Shown: positions 1-12,517, counted from the first letter of the stretch. The stretch: 64,000 nucleotides of DNA from Brachycybe producta (GCA_036925085.1 JAUPFP010000017.1:2185058-2249057), one strand, 5' to 3'. Translations and numbers: made by a program. The notes: a model not told the origin generated them from the letters alone.

Positions 1-76
1 GGAAAAGAAATTCTAATGCTGGGCACAATTGCCTGTGAATTTGGCTCCCGTCATTTATGACGGGTTACCCCACTAG
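1..76. mobile_element. MITE fragment cut by the window edge
   Basis: This stretch is the reverse complement of the left part of the element at 45627-45709. Both share TGCTGGGCACAATTGCC, a short GTCATTTATGAC palindrome and an outer CTAG. No protein is encoded. The family is a terminal-inverted-repeat MITE; the other end lies outside the window. Confidence 0.6.
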
Positions 77-262
77 TTTTGTAATAATTAAACTAACTTT
101 AAGAATTTTGTTACAACCTTTAAAGATTTTATATTAATAAAATTGAAAGTTCTCTGATCATTATTTGACAAACGTATTTATCTTTTTAAAAAAATTCATA
201 TTAGTGGTCCGCAGGATTTAAAATTTTGAATTTAGTGGTCACCAAAAGGTTGGCGACCACTG
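77..262. mobile_element. Truncated non-autonomous hAT element
   Basis: The segment aligns with 47100-47251, sharing for example GATCATTATTTGACAAACG and ATATTAGTGGTCCGCA. It ends in GGTTGGCGACCACTG, a typical hAT terminus. The left terminus is missing and the element abuts the MITE fragment at 76. No coding sequence is visible. Confidence 0.55.
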
Positions 263-565
263 CTTTCCATCATGAAAACAATGAATCAAAACAACGACAA
301 ATGACATTCAACAGGCTTTGGTTATGCATCAGCCCTTATTAGAATAAAGCTCTAAAAATCTAGTCACTTTAATTAAACAACCAATACTGGAAATTGATTC
401 TGAAATGCAATGAAATATTTTATGGACTACATGTACTGTACATGTACACACGCTATATATTTTTATTGAATAGGCTAACAATACAATGAACTTAGTGAAG
501 CATCATGAAGAGAAAAATTATACCAACTCCAAATAGTAAAATGAAAGATATAGGGAAGAGTGGGG
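263..565. other. AT-rich spacer, nothing recognised
   Basis: No exon, RNA or repeat structure could be supported here. Confidence 0.5.

Positions 566-620
<55 letters not shown>
566..620. repeat. (TA)n microsatellite
   Basis: Nearly uninterrupted TA dinucleotides for about 55 bases, ending abruptly at a GC-rich CGCCCGG. Confidence 0.95.
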
Positions 621-621
<1 letters not shown>

Positions 622-699
622 GCCCGGCTTCACTTGGGTAAAGTAAACAATTAAAAGAAATAACTTTTATTGACTTTCATCTTCACTGTTAAGAAATTT

Positions 700-1080
700 A
701 AGGGGGATGAACTTTGGTTTAAAGCGAATGAACCCCCTTAAACTCATGTTCATCCCCTAAACCCATGTTCATCCCCCTAAAACTATGTTCATCCCCCTTA
801 AACCCATGTTCATCCCCCTTAAACCATGTTCATCCCCCTTAAACCCATGTTAATCCCCCTTAAACCCATGTTCATCCCCTAAACCCATGTTCATCTCCCG
901 TAAAACCATGTTCATCCCCCTAGAACCATATTCATCCCCTAAACCATGTTTATCCCCCTAAAACCATTGTTCATCCCCATAAACCCATGTTCCTCCCCAT
1001 AAAACCATGTTCATACCCCTTAAAACCATGTTCATCCCCTTAAAACCATGTTCATCCCATTAAAGTATGTTCATCCTTTT
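700..1080. repeat. Minisatellite, about 20-bp unit
   Basis: About eighteen diverged tandem copies of a unit like TTCATCCCCTTAAACCCATG, varying between 18 and 21 bp. The first copy near 700-712 reads in the opposite orientation (GGGGGATGAAC). Similarity between units fades after about 1080. Confidence 0.9.
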
Positions 1081-1146
1081 ATTTCTCTCTGCTCATCCCT
1101 TTAAAATGTATGTTCATCCATAATAGAGACCTACATTGTGTAAAAA

Positions 1147-1335
1147 AATTGAAGCCCAGCCCAGCCCAGCCCATGAGACTTTATACCAGACCCAGCCCAC
1201 GAAGCCCACCAGGCCCACAAAAGCCTTGGCCCATGAAGCCCACCAGGCCCACAAAGCCCACCAGGCTCATGGGACTTTAACATAAAAATGATGATCCAAG
1301 CCCACCCCAGCCCATGGGCTGGGCTGAGCTTTTGT
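1147..1335. repeat. GCCCA-rich degenerate tandem repeat
   Basis: Repeats of AGCCCACCAGGCCCACAA and variants. A smaller related patch (GCCCACAAAG, GGCTCACCTGG) occurs at 7060-7145 on the other side of the LINE, so the two patches bracket it. Confidence 0.75.
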
Positions 1336-1551
1336 AAAAGTAAACCATCCCATAGGCTTTATGTAGGTCTCTAATTTCCTATACTAAATGGTTTACAAGT
1401 TCAAATGCTTACTCATGCCCGAGGGCATACAACAGTCTATGTTACAGACACAATGAGAAAACAATACACACTGGGGTGCCCGAGGGCAAGTGTCAGACTA
1501 AGTGTAAATTGTAGATCGCTGACAAGTTCATGGCAGTCTGGTTGGTAGACA

Positions 1552-2475
1552 CTAGCCATCTGTACCAGATCCGCTACTGGTGCTGTTGTTGCTCCTGTCT
1601 GTGCCGTCAGTATTGTCATCATCTCTAGTGGTGTATGCAAAAACTGCCTCATTTGTGAAGGTACGCAGGGCTGCCATATGGTTGCAGAGAACTGATGGAA
1701 TTGCAGGCCAGACAACACCCACTTTAGAAATTTCTGAAACTAAATGATCACGTGCAATGACCCGGCCTGGGAGAAGACAGCGGTAAAGTATGTGATCCAG
1801 TGAATCATCCTCGAGAGCATCACACGGACAACATCCACCCGAGGTAGATAGGTGGAATCTACGAAGAAGCAATTGAATGGCCCGTGACCATTGAGTAGAG
1901 AAACAATTTCCCCTACAAAAATGCATTGGAACTGGTCTACATGTTGGATAAAGGCATGTACTTGGCACTATGTATTGGCAAAAGTCCACATTGCTTGCCA
2001 TGCCCGCAGCTCTTTGGCACGACCTGAGGCACGAAAGCTTGATAACGGTGCACTGTGGTGAATTTCACTAGGTGCATTAGTGCACTTTTTTGCCAGTTCA
2101 TCTGCCCGTTCGTTCCAGGTGTGACCTGCATGAGCTTTGATCCAGGCCAGTCGAATGTTTCTCCCATAGCTGTGGAATCGAGTAATCACAGAGTTTGCAT
2201 GATATGAAGCGGCATATGAAATGTCTCCTGAAGCCACAGCTGTAAGAGCAGAAAGCGAATCTGAACAGATTACTGCTGATGTCCCACGTGGGGTGCATGC
2301 ACCTCCTATTTGGATTACCTTCCTAATTGCAAAGAGTTCTGCCTGGAACACCGTGCAGTCATCAGGCAAGCGACAACCCCAAGAATAAATTTCGCAATTG
2401 TCCCGCACCACATCCAATGCAGACCCAACCTTCTGATCGCGTTTGGACCCATCAGTGTAGACGCTTAGTGTTGAG
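1552..2475 (-). pseudogene. LINE ORF2, RNase H domain and C-terminal zinc knuckle
   Basis: RNase H removes the RNA strand of the cDNA hybrid. Visible motifs are YTDGSK (near 2450, just after a frameshift), FQAELFAI, CSDSLSAL and AHAGHTWNERADELAK, carrying the D, E, D and D residues. A further frameshift near 1980-2000 leads to a C-terminal segment with CCPCDALEDDSLDH and YRC, the CX2C-H-C motif found at the end of R1/I-type ORF2. The stop is at 1552. Confidence 0.85.
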
Positions 2476-4582
2476 ACTGACGAGTTCAGTTGACCACTTT
2501 TCTACAATGTATGCTTGTTGAAGTCCTGGGTGGAGAGTTTCACGGGTGGCTATTGGAATGTCCAGTTCTCTAGTAGATGTTGATCGCTGAGCCCATTGTT
2601 GGTAGCGACTGTGTGCCGGAGTTGACACAGGTAAACAGTGTGAAAGCACTTGTAGTGCACGTGTTGGTGCAGTTCGGTATGCTTTTGTGATTGCTAGAAG
2701 AAAGGGTCGCTGGGCCATGTCTAGTAAGCAGATAATTTTCTTTGAGGTTCCCGTACTTCCCCAGACCTCTGCCCCATAAAGTAGCATGCGAAGCACTGCA
2801 CGAAAATACACTGCTCGAAGTACGTCAGGACTCATACCCCAATTACGGCCACATATAGAAAACAGTCTGGCTGCCATGCATCCCACCTTTCTTTGAATGT
2901 ACCATGCATGGTGACCCCAGGTGAAGCAAGGGTCGATCATCACCCCCAGGTAGAGCAGAGAGTCTGCTGGCTTGATTAAGGTGTTGCCCATGTGACGATA
3001 TGGTTTTCGTACGAGTGGCTGGGCTGGGTGAAATAGAACAACTGTCTTGCTGGTAGCATACGAGAGTTTGTTAGCTGATGCCCAGTCTTCACATCATGCC
3101 CAAAATGCATGAAAATTAGCTTGTAGCACTTGTACTTAAGGTCCACAGAGCAATCCAAGTGAGTCATCTGCAAAAGCTTGTATGCGATCATTGGCAGTCA
3201 ATACTGCACGACTGTGGGCCAGCCAAGATTCCATTAATACTAACCACAGCACAGGTCCCATACATGAGCCTTGATGACACCCTGTAGTTGCCCTGAGCTG
3301 TACAGTACCTGAGTGCACCACCCTCTCGGTCAGGAATGTGGCAACCATCTTTTGTAGGTTCCCGGGGCAGTTAGATACATGCAAGCCACCTAGTATGGCA
3401 GGGTGCCAAGCACTGTTGAAGGCATTCTTTATATCTAGTGCTACAGCAATAGTATGGCCCCACAACTTGTAGTTCATCTCATCCATTGAACATAGGAGTT
3501 GATTGCTGCCATAGAACGACAGCCTCGACGAAAGCCAAATTGTTCTCCAGACAGAAGTCCTTGTTTTTCAAGAAAAAATATGAGGCGGCATGCAACCAGC
3601 TTATCAAGAACCTTCCCCAAGACCGGCAGAAGGCAGATTGGGTGGACTAGTGTGCCACCCCTTTAGGCAATCATACCACCTGAGCAGGTTTCCATATGCT
3701 GGGGAAAATGCCCTGTTTATAGCAGTGGTTAATCAGGCACAGCCACTCATCACTAGCAGCAAAGAACACATGCTTTAGGCCAGCAGGTGGAAAACCATCC
3801 ATTCCTGGTGCTTTCCCAGCCACAAAGCTGAGGACCACATCACAAAGCTCTTTTAGAGTGAAAGGCAAGTCTGGTGGAGCTGTGGGGCAAAGTGAGGCCT
3901 TTATAAGGAGATCATGCTGCATTGGAGTGTCCTCGTTAGGATCATCATGAGGGAAGTACTCTTTTAACAAAGCTTGGGCAGACTCATCACTGTCTTTTGT
4001 CCAGTTTCCATCCTCTAACTGAACAGAAGTTGGAGCTGAGAGACTTCTGCATTTCCCAGCCAGAATCTTATAAGGATGACCGAAGGGAGATGCTACAGTA
4101 GCCTTGTTATAGAAGGATTGCCATGAGGATGCCTTTGCCTCCAGTATACATTTCTTGAAGGTTTGTCGCTCTCTGCGAAAGATAGCAAGCAACACCTGTC
4201 GTCTTGTAGGGTGTTGTGCTTGTTGATACCGTTTTTGGGCTGCACGTACTTTACAGCGATTGTGTTGGAGGTCAGCACTCCACCATGCACAATATCGTTT
4301 TGGAGTCCGTATGGTAGATTGCATAGTGTGGTGGCAGGCTGAAAGACACAGCTCTTGAAAACGACGAGCAGAAACCTCGATGTCTGTCAAGTCGGCAATT
4401 GCTTCAGGGGTACCACGATGAATTTCTTCTCCAAATGTTGACCAATCAGCCTGCCTCCAATTGAAATGGTTATTGTTGCTAGGAGGTGGTGCAGAAAGGT
4501 TAAACTGGAAGTCAATATACAGGTGGTCACTGTGTGTGAATTCATCCAGCACCTTCCACGAGTATGTCTGTATGCCTTTCAT
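2452..4582 (-). pseudogene. LINE ORF2, reverse transcriptase domain
   Basis: The RT motifs are spread over two frames. Palm and finger blocks include GKAPGMDGFPPAGLK, then after a frameshift between 3671 and 3486 ALDIKNAFNSAWH, GCHQGSCMGPVLW and QAFADDSLG, where FADD is the catalytic pair. Two in-frame stops (TAA at 3136-3138 and TGA near 3094) follow. The thumb then continues from 2991 (YLGVMIDPCFTWGHH). At least one frameshift and two stops make it non-functional. Confidence 0.9.
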
Positions 4583-5152
4583 AAAGGTTAAATCAATGAA
4601 GCTGCTTCTACGTGGTGTGCAGAAGGTTGGCCCAAGACGTCCATCATTACAGATGTGATAGCCATGAACATGCTACTCCCCTGGCATTTGTTTTGATTGA
4701 CCCCAAGCTGGATGTTTAGCATTAAAGTCTCCTAAAATGATTTTGGGGCAGTTATACAGATGGTCAATACTAGTCAAGGTATCAAGAACAGTCATCATAG
4801 TGGCCACATGAGGGTCATTGTCTGGAGGGATGTAGACATTGGCTAGTATCCACTGTGTGTCACCTTCCCCAAAAAGTGTCACTACCATGTTAACCGAAGA
4901 AAACTGACCGAGCTCCAACATAGTCCAATAGGTAGGTCTAACGATTGTGAAAACCTTTCCAACACTTGTGCTTGGAGTAGCTCGGCCTATTTTAGAAGAA
5001 GTCAGCCAAGTGGATGGTTCTTGTATGCATACAATGTCAAAGTCTGTAGAAGTAGATTGTAGCAATGCACCAGCCACATTTGAGCGACCTAGGTTGATCT
5101 GCAGGATACGGATAGTCATCATGGGAAGAGGGGGGCCACTATCGCGATCCAT
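4583..5152 (-). pseudogene. LINE ORF2, endonuclease domain
   Basis: This is the APE-type endonuclease that nicks target DNA. The motifs in order are LQINLGRS, DIVCIQEP, ILANVYIPPD and ILGDFNAKHPAWG, with catalytic-type N, E and D/N residues. A TAG at 4673-4675 interrupts it; the same frame then continues with TFCTPRRSSFIDLTF and THSDH, typical of the end of this domain, into the reverse transcriptase. Confidence 0.85.
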
Positions 5153-5236
5153 AGTCAGTGTGTTACTTCGTCGAATCTAGGCGTGCCAAATAAATTGGGC
5201 ATTTTGCATTAGTTGTGATGTGCTCTATGATGTGCT

Positions 5237-6465
5237 CTAAGAGAGAGCCCAGCTTTTTTTGCAGTTGGAGCAGTCAGCTTGAAGTGCCGTACAGTCTTTA
5301 GCAATGTGGTGACCTCCACATCGAATGCATTTTTGTTGTTGTGTCTCGCAGTTCTTAGCGATGTGCCTGAAACCATTACATTGGTAGCACCGGGAAACTT
5401 CAAGAAGCTCCTCAACATGGTGACTCATCCATCCTATATTTAGCTTGCCTGCTTCGGTGCAAGCCTGAAAGATTGCTGGGGTGGCTTCTGCAATAATGTT
5501 CATCCGTGTTGGGTTCCGGAATTTACGACTGGTCAATACAGTGAAGCCCTTACAAAAAGCCTCTGGGCCTCCCACTTTATTGACCACCCCTTCATTTTTG
5601 AAAGCTAGGTCATCAACTATGCTAGCCATTTCCATGTCTGAGTCCACACCTGTGATAATTAGTCTTGGTGTCGTCTATTTGGCACACTAGTAGATGTGTA
5701 ATCCTTAAGAGCTGAAAAATGTTGGACTAAGTCCACATGCTGCTCCTTTGAAACACACTCAATCAAGAGTGCACCTGACTTCACTACACGAACTGAGCGA
5801 AAACCCCCACCTCCGTTGGGAGGTTCAATTTTTTTGCGGAGGTCCTTCCTCATTTCTTCCATCGATTGCCCAGTAGTTTTGGATTTGATTGCCAGAGCAA
5901 ATGTGACCTATTGAGGGTGGCGGGTACTTGGCAGCTTTTCATAAGTGTAGACTGTTGTTAATAGATGTGGTTCACTGGATGAGGAGCAGGCTTTTTGAAG
6001 TGCCCTAGAGTAGCTAGGCATTGAGGTTTCAGGTCCTTGATGTATTTGTGTTGTAGGCTGCCTGAGGTGATTGTCCATTGCATCAGATAGCTGTGCCTCC
6101 AGTGAGCACACCTTGGCTGCCAATGATGATGACTCTTCCTCCAGAGAAGCTGCTCTGGCCTCCAAGGAAGCAGCCTTCATCTCCAGGGATAATGATTTCA
6201 CTTCTAGGGCCCTACTTCGATCCGCTAAGATAACAAATGTTTTTGTCAATGAATCAAGTATATCCTTAACTTCAGCCCGATCAGTAGCTTGAAAGACCAA
6301 GTTCTTCTTGTTGTTTACACGATTTGTTGCTTCTCTAATGTGCTCCACATGATGAAAAAGTGCTGAGAGCAAGTTTGTAGAGGGTGCCTCAAACAGGTTC
6401 AGCTGTTCTTCTATGAAGCCAGCCCCCAGATCAGAACTGGAAGTTTCCTCGGTGGTAGGATTCAT
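5237..6465 (-). pseudogene. LINE ORF1, Gag-like nucleic-acid-binding protein (broken)
   Basis: A likely start is the methionine at 6465 (MNPTTEE). The N-terminal part has a heptad-like alanine/serine/leucine stretch (SLEARAASLEEESSSL), probably a coiled coil. The C-terminal part has zinc knuckles, CYQCNGFRHIAKNC and CIRCGGHHIAKDC, plus a third partial one, which bind RNA in this family. A stop at 5908 and a frameshift near 5650 break the frame. ORF2 begins about 85 bases downstream, as in other two-ORF LINEs. Confidence 0.8.
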
Positions 6466-6750
6466 TGTGAAAGATTCTATAGTTCTGTACACCCAGGTGA
6501 TTGATTGATTGATGATGTTGCAGCAATAACTTGTGTGTATTGCCAATGTTATTGTTTTGAATTTACCATTTAAGGCTGTCCTGTATGGGACACTGTAAAT
6601 TCACAACAGCTGTCCAGGCCAAAAGAAGGGGTGGGGATGAGGAGGGGTTTGTATTGGTGAAGAGGGGGAGAAGTTTGAAAAAGTTTGTTGGTGAGGATGT
6701 GTAATATGATATATCACAGGCTGCACCCACATCACCAGCCAGCCATGGCA

Positions 6751-7147
6751 CCTTAAAAACACAACTTCAGAACAGAAATTTCACTATTGTTTTGTAATAC
6801 ACAGTCACAAAAATGTGCACAACTGCATTAATTTAGCAAAAATTGAGTAAACGCATTGTTAATGAGTGAACTGCAATTAATTAAAAGGGGCACAGACACC
6901 GAGTAAAAGAAGAAACTCTAAAATTTCAGGAGCTCATCATCGGCACAGGCAAGTAAGTCTCCTTGGATCTGTATATGTATATAATGGATATGTATATAAT
7001 ATGTGATTCAATTATATACATTTGTAAAGAATCAATCCCATGAGAGAAATGATCAAACACCTTCCAAACCCATGATGCCCACAAAGGCCAGCAACTTCAT
7101 GAGACGCCCACAAAGCCAATGAGGCTCACCTGGCTCACAAAGCAAAG
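6751..7147. other. Spacer between LINE and LTR element
   Basis: AT-rich sequence with no exon seen. A short GCCCACAAAG-rich patch at 7060-7145 resembles the repeat at 1147-1335. Confidence 0.5.
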
Positions 7148-7378
7148 AACCTAGCCAAAATCGGGCATAGATTCAGTATTTTAGAAATCGGTGGTGAAGG
7201 GTGTCGAGATCATGATTTCCTGGTTCTCGAGTGATGTTTCCCCCAAGCCTCCTGGCTTTGACATGTATTGATGCGACCTGCCAGCTCGGGATTGCCAGAA
7301 CTCGATGTCAGTGGTACATCCAGTTGTGACATGATAAGGTCGTGCAACTCGTTTTCCACGCCTAATATTCTCCTTTCG

Positions 7379-8250
7379 CTAGAGCCTTTCCTCTGATGCT
7401 GATGGCACGGCATCACTGCCAGGACGGTTTTTCTTGGCAGTGGCGTCGTCTCGGTTGGCATCTTCACCTTCGGATTCAGGGCTCTTCCGTTTTTTGGAAG
7501 GGTTGCCCGAATCCTGCTTACTTTTCGGAGACGACGGGGCATTGCTGCCCAAAGGCTGCTCTGCAATGGTGGCGTCTCCATCCTTGGTTTTCTTTTCTTT
7601 CTCATTTTTGAGGATTAGGGTGTCTTCGTTGCAAAAGACGGAAAGGTTCATAGCCTTGCAGCTCAATTCTTCAAATGATCGCGACATTTCTTTCTGAGAA
7701 ATAAACTTTCCACTGGCTGACAATTTCGAATATCGCGAAACTTCTTTCGAGCAATGTTGTTGTCTTTCACGTGTCAAAACAAATTTAAAAGTGGCGTAAA
7801 AATGGCGGATGCTTCCCCACGTGGTTCTGAGGGGTTGCCAAGTCTTAGTTCCGGGTCAAAAGAGGTGGAGCTATTGACAGCATCCGGTTTCTCTTTTTCT
7901 CTTCTCTTTATTTCTCCCACCAGGCGGTGCTGCACAAGGCGGAAAATTCGAATTTCTGCATCGTCTGATGCTTCTCTTTGACTTCTGGGTCTAATTTGGC
8001 CGTTTTAATGCCACACTTCACCCATCTTGGTGGTAAATTAGCATTTGTGTAATTTTTCTTCTCTCCACCACGTGTTTGCAGATGGGAATCCAATCGAACT
8101 GGTTCTTTAGGAGCAGTTTTCTTCGGTCTCCCGCATTTACTCTTAGGTTGTTCCAGTGGTATCCCTAGAATTTCTTCTTTTTCAGAAGTATCTTGATGAG
8201 GGTCTTGGCTGGCATCACGGATAACTTTTTCACGATGGACTTCTGGAGTA
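7379..8250 (-). pseudogene. C-terminal tail of the Gypsy polyprotein
   Basis: Downstream of integrase the minus strand reads through charged, low-complexity protein in shifting frames. It includes a GRPKK AT-hook-like patch near 8120 and a lysine/serine-rich end (KKRKSPESEGEDAN) near 7480. I recognise no enzyme domain. It may be the variable pol tail or an unrelated accessory frame. Confidence 0.45.
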
Positions 8251-8253
8251 TTC

Positions 8254-9363
8254 TCAACAGGTAAGTTGTCCATCTGCTTCGATACTATCTTCCTCAGCAT
8301 CGGATTCTTCTTCGGCACTGGCAGCTTCTTTGATGTCATCAGGTAAGTTTGCTTGAGGAGCCCTAAGGCCATTGGCCTCGAAATAGGGTCTCATTTGCTG
8401 AACATTGACAGTGTCTCTTATAGTCAAACCGGATCGAGTGACGACCTTGATCTCGTAGACTAAATCAGTTAACTTCTTGGTGACAAGACAAGGTTCCATA
8501 TATGGCCAGATTAATTTCTAAGCCATTTCTGGCTTTGGCACATGATCTCTGATTAGCACCTTCTGACCCGGCTTGTAGTCCAGATTCACACGATGTTTCT
8601 GATCATAGTTTCTCCTCTGCACCTCTTGGCAGCTTCAATATTCTTTCGAGCAGCACCCAAGGCTGGATGGACTGCTCTGCTTCGGTTGTCACAGGCGGTT
8701 GCACGATAGGAGAGCGTGGCATCATGTTGTCCAACGTGGTCCTGGGCTTGTGAACGAACATCAATCGATAAGGTGAAAACTTCGTCGAGTTATGCTCTAC
8801 AAGATTGTAGGCCATAACCGCAATAACCTAACTTCTTTTTCCAATCAGCCTGTTGCTGAAGGACATCGAAGTGATGTTTCGCCACCTCCATTATAGCGTG
8901 GTTTGTTCTCTGCCAAACCATCAGCTTGTGAATGATAGGCTGTCGTTGCAGTGTGCTGGATTGTGTAAGACTCGAAAAACACTTGAGTCTCATTACTCAA
9001 AGATTGGGGACATCGATCAGTGATGATTTTCTGAGGAACTCCAAACTCATTTACAATCTTGTTTTTGACGAAGGCAATGGCTGCCTGAGCGGTTGCTCTT
9101 GCCACTGCTTTGGCGATGCAATACTTCGTCGCATAGTCTACTGCAATCAGAATATGCTCGACTCCTCCGATTGATTTCGGAAGAGGACCAACATAGTCCA
9201 TTTCTCTACACTCTGTCGGTTTACCCACAATGATTGGCTGAAGCAATCCAGGTACTTTTTGATACAACAGTTTTGTTCGTTGACAGATGTGGCACGACCT
9301 GACATAGTCAGCGACATCTGCTTTCATTGTTTTCCAATAGAATCTCTTCTGGATTCTCTTCAT
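8254..9363 (-). pseudogene. Gypsy integrase (broken)
   Basis: Integrase inserts the cDNA. The zinc-binding region ends in CHICQRTK. The catalytic core shows MDYVGP (first Asp), ITDRCPQS (second Asp, with C where G is usual) and DGLAENKP (Glu, in a degenerate context). The C-terminal part (PCLVTKKLTDLVYEI) is the usual SH3-like segment, reached after frameshifts between 8845 and 8499. Confidence 0.85.
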
Positions 9364-10951
9364 TGTTTTGGTGAATCCGAAATCTCAGTTGTCGGGGAAC
9401 AGTACAGGTTAGTACTGGCACGATCTCTTCATGTTTGATGTGGTACAAAATGCCATCTACTATCGCAAATTTCTTGTGATAGGGATGCAATCGTGTTTTT
9501 TGGAGTGATTCTTTGATGAGAAGTTCCTCATCAAGGAATTGCTCCTGATCCCATTGAAAATTGCTGTAAACAGTGAAGATGTGAAGATCTTCGAGAGCTT
9601 CGATCTCTCCATTCTTCTGATTCCAATTAGCAGGAACGTTGCTCTCATAAGGTGAGACACAGTCGGCATCCACGTGCATTTTACTTTTCTTGTAAACTAC
9701 CTCATAATCGTATGGTTGTAGTTTCATCTGCCATTTACCCAATCGACCATCGAGATTCTGTGCTGTCTTTAGATAGCACAGGGCCTTATGATCGGTAAAT
9801 ACTTTAAATTTTTGGTTAAAGACATATGGTATGGCTTTCTCTATGCCATAAACGATTGCAAGACATTCTTTTTCAGTCGTTCCATAGTTTCGTTCAGCTC
9901 CCTGGAGTTTTTGGCTGTAATATCCTAGAACTCCAGGTTTTTTCTCGTTCTTTTGATACTGATAAATGATGACACCAATTTGGTAGTCACAAGCATCGGT
10001 ATGCAAGGAAATTTCTGCCTCCGGATCGTAAAGAGTTAGGATCGGAGCAGAGCAAAAAGCCTTTTTCAGACTGTTAAAAGCGACCTCGCAGTCGTCAGTC
10101 TATTGAAAGTCCAGGTCCTTCTTGATGAGGGCTTGCATAGGTCTGGCAATCTTGGAGTAGTCCTCAATGAAACGGTTGTAATAGCCGGTCATTCCAAGGA
10201 AGCTTCTTACATCAGTCACATTCTTAGGTGCAGGGAATCTTTGAATGGTTTGCACCTTCTCTTCATCTGGTCAAATACCAAGGGCACTGATCTTGTGTCC
10301 AAGGTAATTGATTTCATCCTCTCCAAAAAAGCATTTGCTAGGCTGAAGACTCAAATTGGCGTTCCGGATGAGCGTCAAGATGTATTTCAATCTTCAGAGA
10401 AACTCTTCGAAGTTCTTCGTAAAGATGACAATGTCATCTAAGTAGACCAGGCAGGTCCCCCATTTGTGGCCTGCCAGTAACAAATCAAGAGCACACTGCA
10501 TCGTTACAGGTGCATTCATTAACCGAAACGGGATTCTGTTGAATTCATAGACGCCATTGGTGCTTACGAAAGCCGTTTTCTCTCTATCACTTTCTTCCAC
10601 CAGAAATTGCCAATAACCTGATATCAAATCTAGGATTGCAAAAATCGTGGATCCCAAAAGTGAGTCGAAAGCATCATCTATCCGTGGCCAAGGATAATGG
10701 TCGGGTTTGTTCTGAGCATTGAGTTTGCGGTAATTGATGCAAAATCGATGTTGACCATTCTTCTTCTTAACAATCACCACCGGACTTGCGTACAGACTCT
10801 TAGATGGGCTCACGATGCCGGCATCCAACATGTCACATACTGTCACCTTCATGATCTCCCTTTGAGCAGGTGAAGTGCGAAGGAGCGGTTCTCGAACCAG
10901 CAGGTTCTCACTCGTGTCAATCACGTGTTTTGTTAAATTCGTTTCCTTCAA
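9364..10951 (-). pseudogene. Gypsy reverse transcriptase and RNase H (broken)
   Basis: The RT block has SPVVIVKKKNGQHRFCINYR, LDLISGYWQ and the catalytic YLDDIVIF near 10450. The thumb/connection continues in the same frame through several stops (near 10394, 10270 and 10100) with NYLGHKIS and FLGMTGYYNRFI. RNase H follows, with LHTDACDYQIG, TTEKECLAIVY and FTDHKAL giving the D, E and D residues. A frameshift near 9370 separates it from integrase. Confidence 0.92.
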
Positions 10952-11451
10952 GTCAGATGTCTTAAGGCAAAAATATCTCTAAATTCTCCGAGCAGCTTCC
11001 AAATCGCCATTTTCTCTTCTCTGGGACGATTCAGATTGACATTAAGACTCCTGAAATTAGACAGTCTTTAGCGATAATTTTGTCACTCAGAGCTTCAATT
11101 TTATAAATCGAGGGGCCCACAGGTACATCGAGAGCTGTGATTGCATCCTCAATCTCTGCGATCGTTTCTCTGTCTTCGAAGTGAATAACCTCTCCAGACG
11201 AGTTGAAGATTTGGACTCGAAGGACAGATTTTCCTCTTTCTTCAACGATCCCAGGAGAAACCTTGACTCCTCTCTAATGGAATGTGCTTTCGCACGAGTC
11301 GATGAACTATAGACTACCTTCTTGTATGTCCTCAGGAGCATTGACCTTGACGATTGCAACTTTCTTGGGATCCAGCACAATATTCTGGACCAGGAAAAGT
11401 TTGGCTGGCCCCTTCTTCAGGAGTTTCTCTTGAATATCCTCTTCTTTGTCT

Positions 11452-12078
11452 TTAAGATTTTGGATTCTCCAGCAACAGTTCCTCTCCAAAATAAATCTTC
11501 TTTTTGTTCCTATCCAAACAAAGGTTGAGTTCTTTACCGAGGTTGTTCCCCAACAAAGCTTCACAGTGTCCTTTGATGACAATCAGCTTTCTTCTCACAA
11601 GTTTCTCGGCGACTTGGATTGACACGATGACTTGTCCCATGATATTCAATGGATTACCTCCGGTGCCAGTCAAAGATGGCAGGAACGGTAGAGGATCCAT
11701 CACGAGTTTCATGTCTTTGACTAATGATTCACTAATGATGGAGGCTTCGGCACCACTATTGGCAGTCATCACTAACTCACAACCTCCAAAGTTCACACGC
11801 ACTTTAGGTGCCATCTGCTCATCTTGGTGTTGGACCTGAAGTTCACGAGGCGTGACTGTCTCAGTCAACTTCGTCCAAACATCTTGTATTGTCCTTGAAC
11901 AACACGAGTTTTGCAACTGACAGAGAAGACTAGACTTTGCAGTCAAACCCTTAACAGGTGTAGCTACTCCCTTTTTCACTACTCCATGTTCTGCTTTAGT
12001 TTTTCGAACAAGTGTGGGTACTTCTTTTGTTTTCGCCACAGTCTGTCCCTGCTTAATAACAAGAGTAGCTACTTTCAT
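11452..12078 (-). pseudogene. Gypsy retropepsin-like protease with altered active site
   Basis: A retropepsin fold is suggested by ELVMTANSGAEASIIS and the later SLTGTGGNPLNIMGQV and LLGNNLG. The catalytic triad D-S/T-G-A reads N-S-G-A: codon AAT on the minus strand near 11755 where Asp is expected. With that change the enzyme would be inactive. It lies between gag and RT, as in Ty3/Gypsy elements. Confidence 0.75.
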
Positions 12079-12517
12079 TTTTGCTACACACTGTTCTTCT
12101 TTGGTTTTAGCAAGAGTTGCTCCTTTTTAGACTACTACTCGTTCTGCTTTGTTGGAAATCTTGGCATCGTTCGTTTTTTCAAACGATGTACAGGCCCCAC
12201 TTTGCAGTGGTTTCCACCGGTTCCTGACTTTGTAGACAGTATGGATTTGGACCCCATCTTCAAAGTTTGCTTCATGTCTTGGAAAGACATGAAGGACATT
12301 GAAAGACAATGAAAGACATTGTCGGCATTTCGGTACAGGTTACCCAGACCTGGAGACATCCCTGCATAGTTGACTGCAGCCATCCCAATAGATTCTCTCG
12401 TTATCCGGTCCCGTCGGACCTCGACATGAACATTTTCAGTTTTCGATGACTCCTCTTCTTGTGGACTCTCTTTAACATCTTTTCCGGGCATCATTACTTT
12501 GGGTGTGAGTGGCACCC

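Larger units (their letters stand above)
1385..6750 (-). mobile_element. Decayed non-LTR retrotransposon (LINE, R1/I/Jockey-type)
   Basis: On the minus strand the order is ORF1 (6465 to 5237) then ORF2 (5152 to 1552): endonuclease, reverse transcriptase, RNase H, terminal CCHC. Both ORFs carry stops and frameshifts, so this copy is dead. An APE-type endonuclease together with RNase H and a C-terminal CCHC fits the R1/I/Jockey group; the exact clade is inference. The limits are approximate because neither a target-site duplication nor a poly(A) tail was found. The presumed 3' region holds two copies of the palindrome TGCCCGAGGGCA (near 1415 and 1477). Confidence 0.85.

Noticed and set aside
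1937..2298. Overlapping minus-strand frames in the LINE RNase H region
   Set aside because: Frame shadows; only the frames with YTDGSK, FQAELFAI and the CCHC motif carry the domain.
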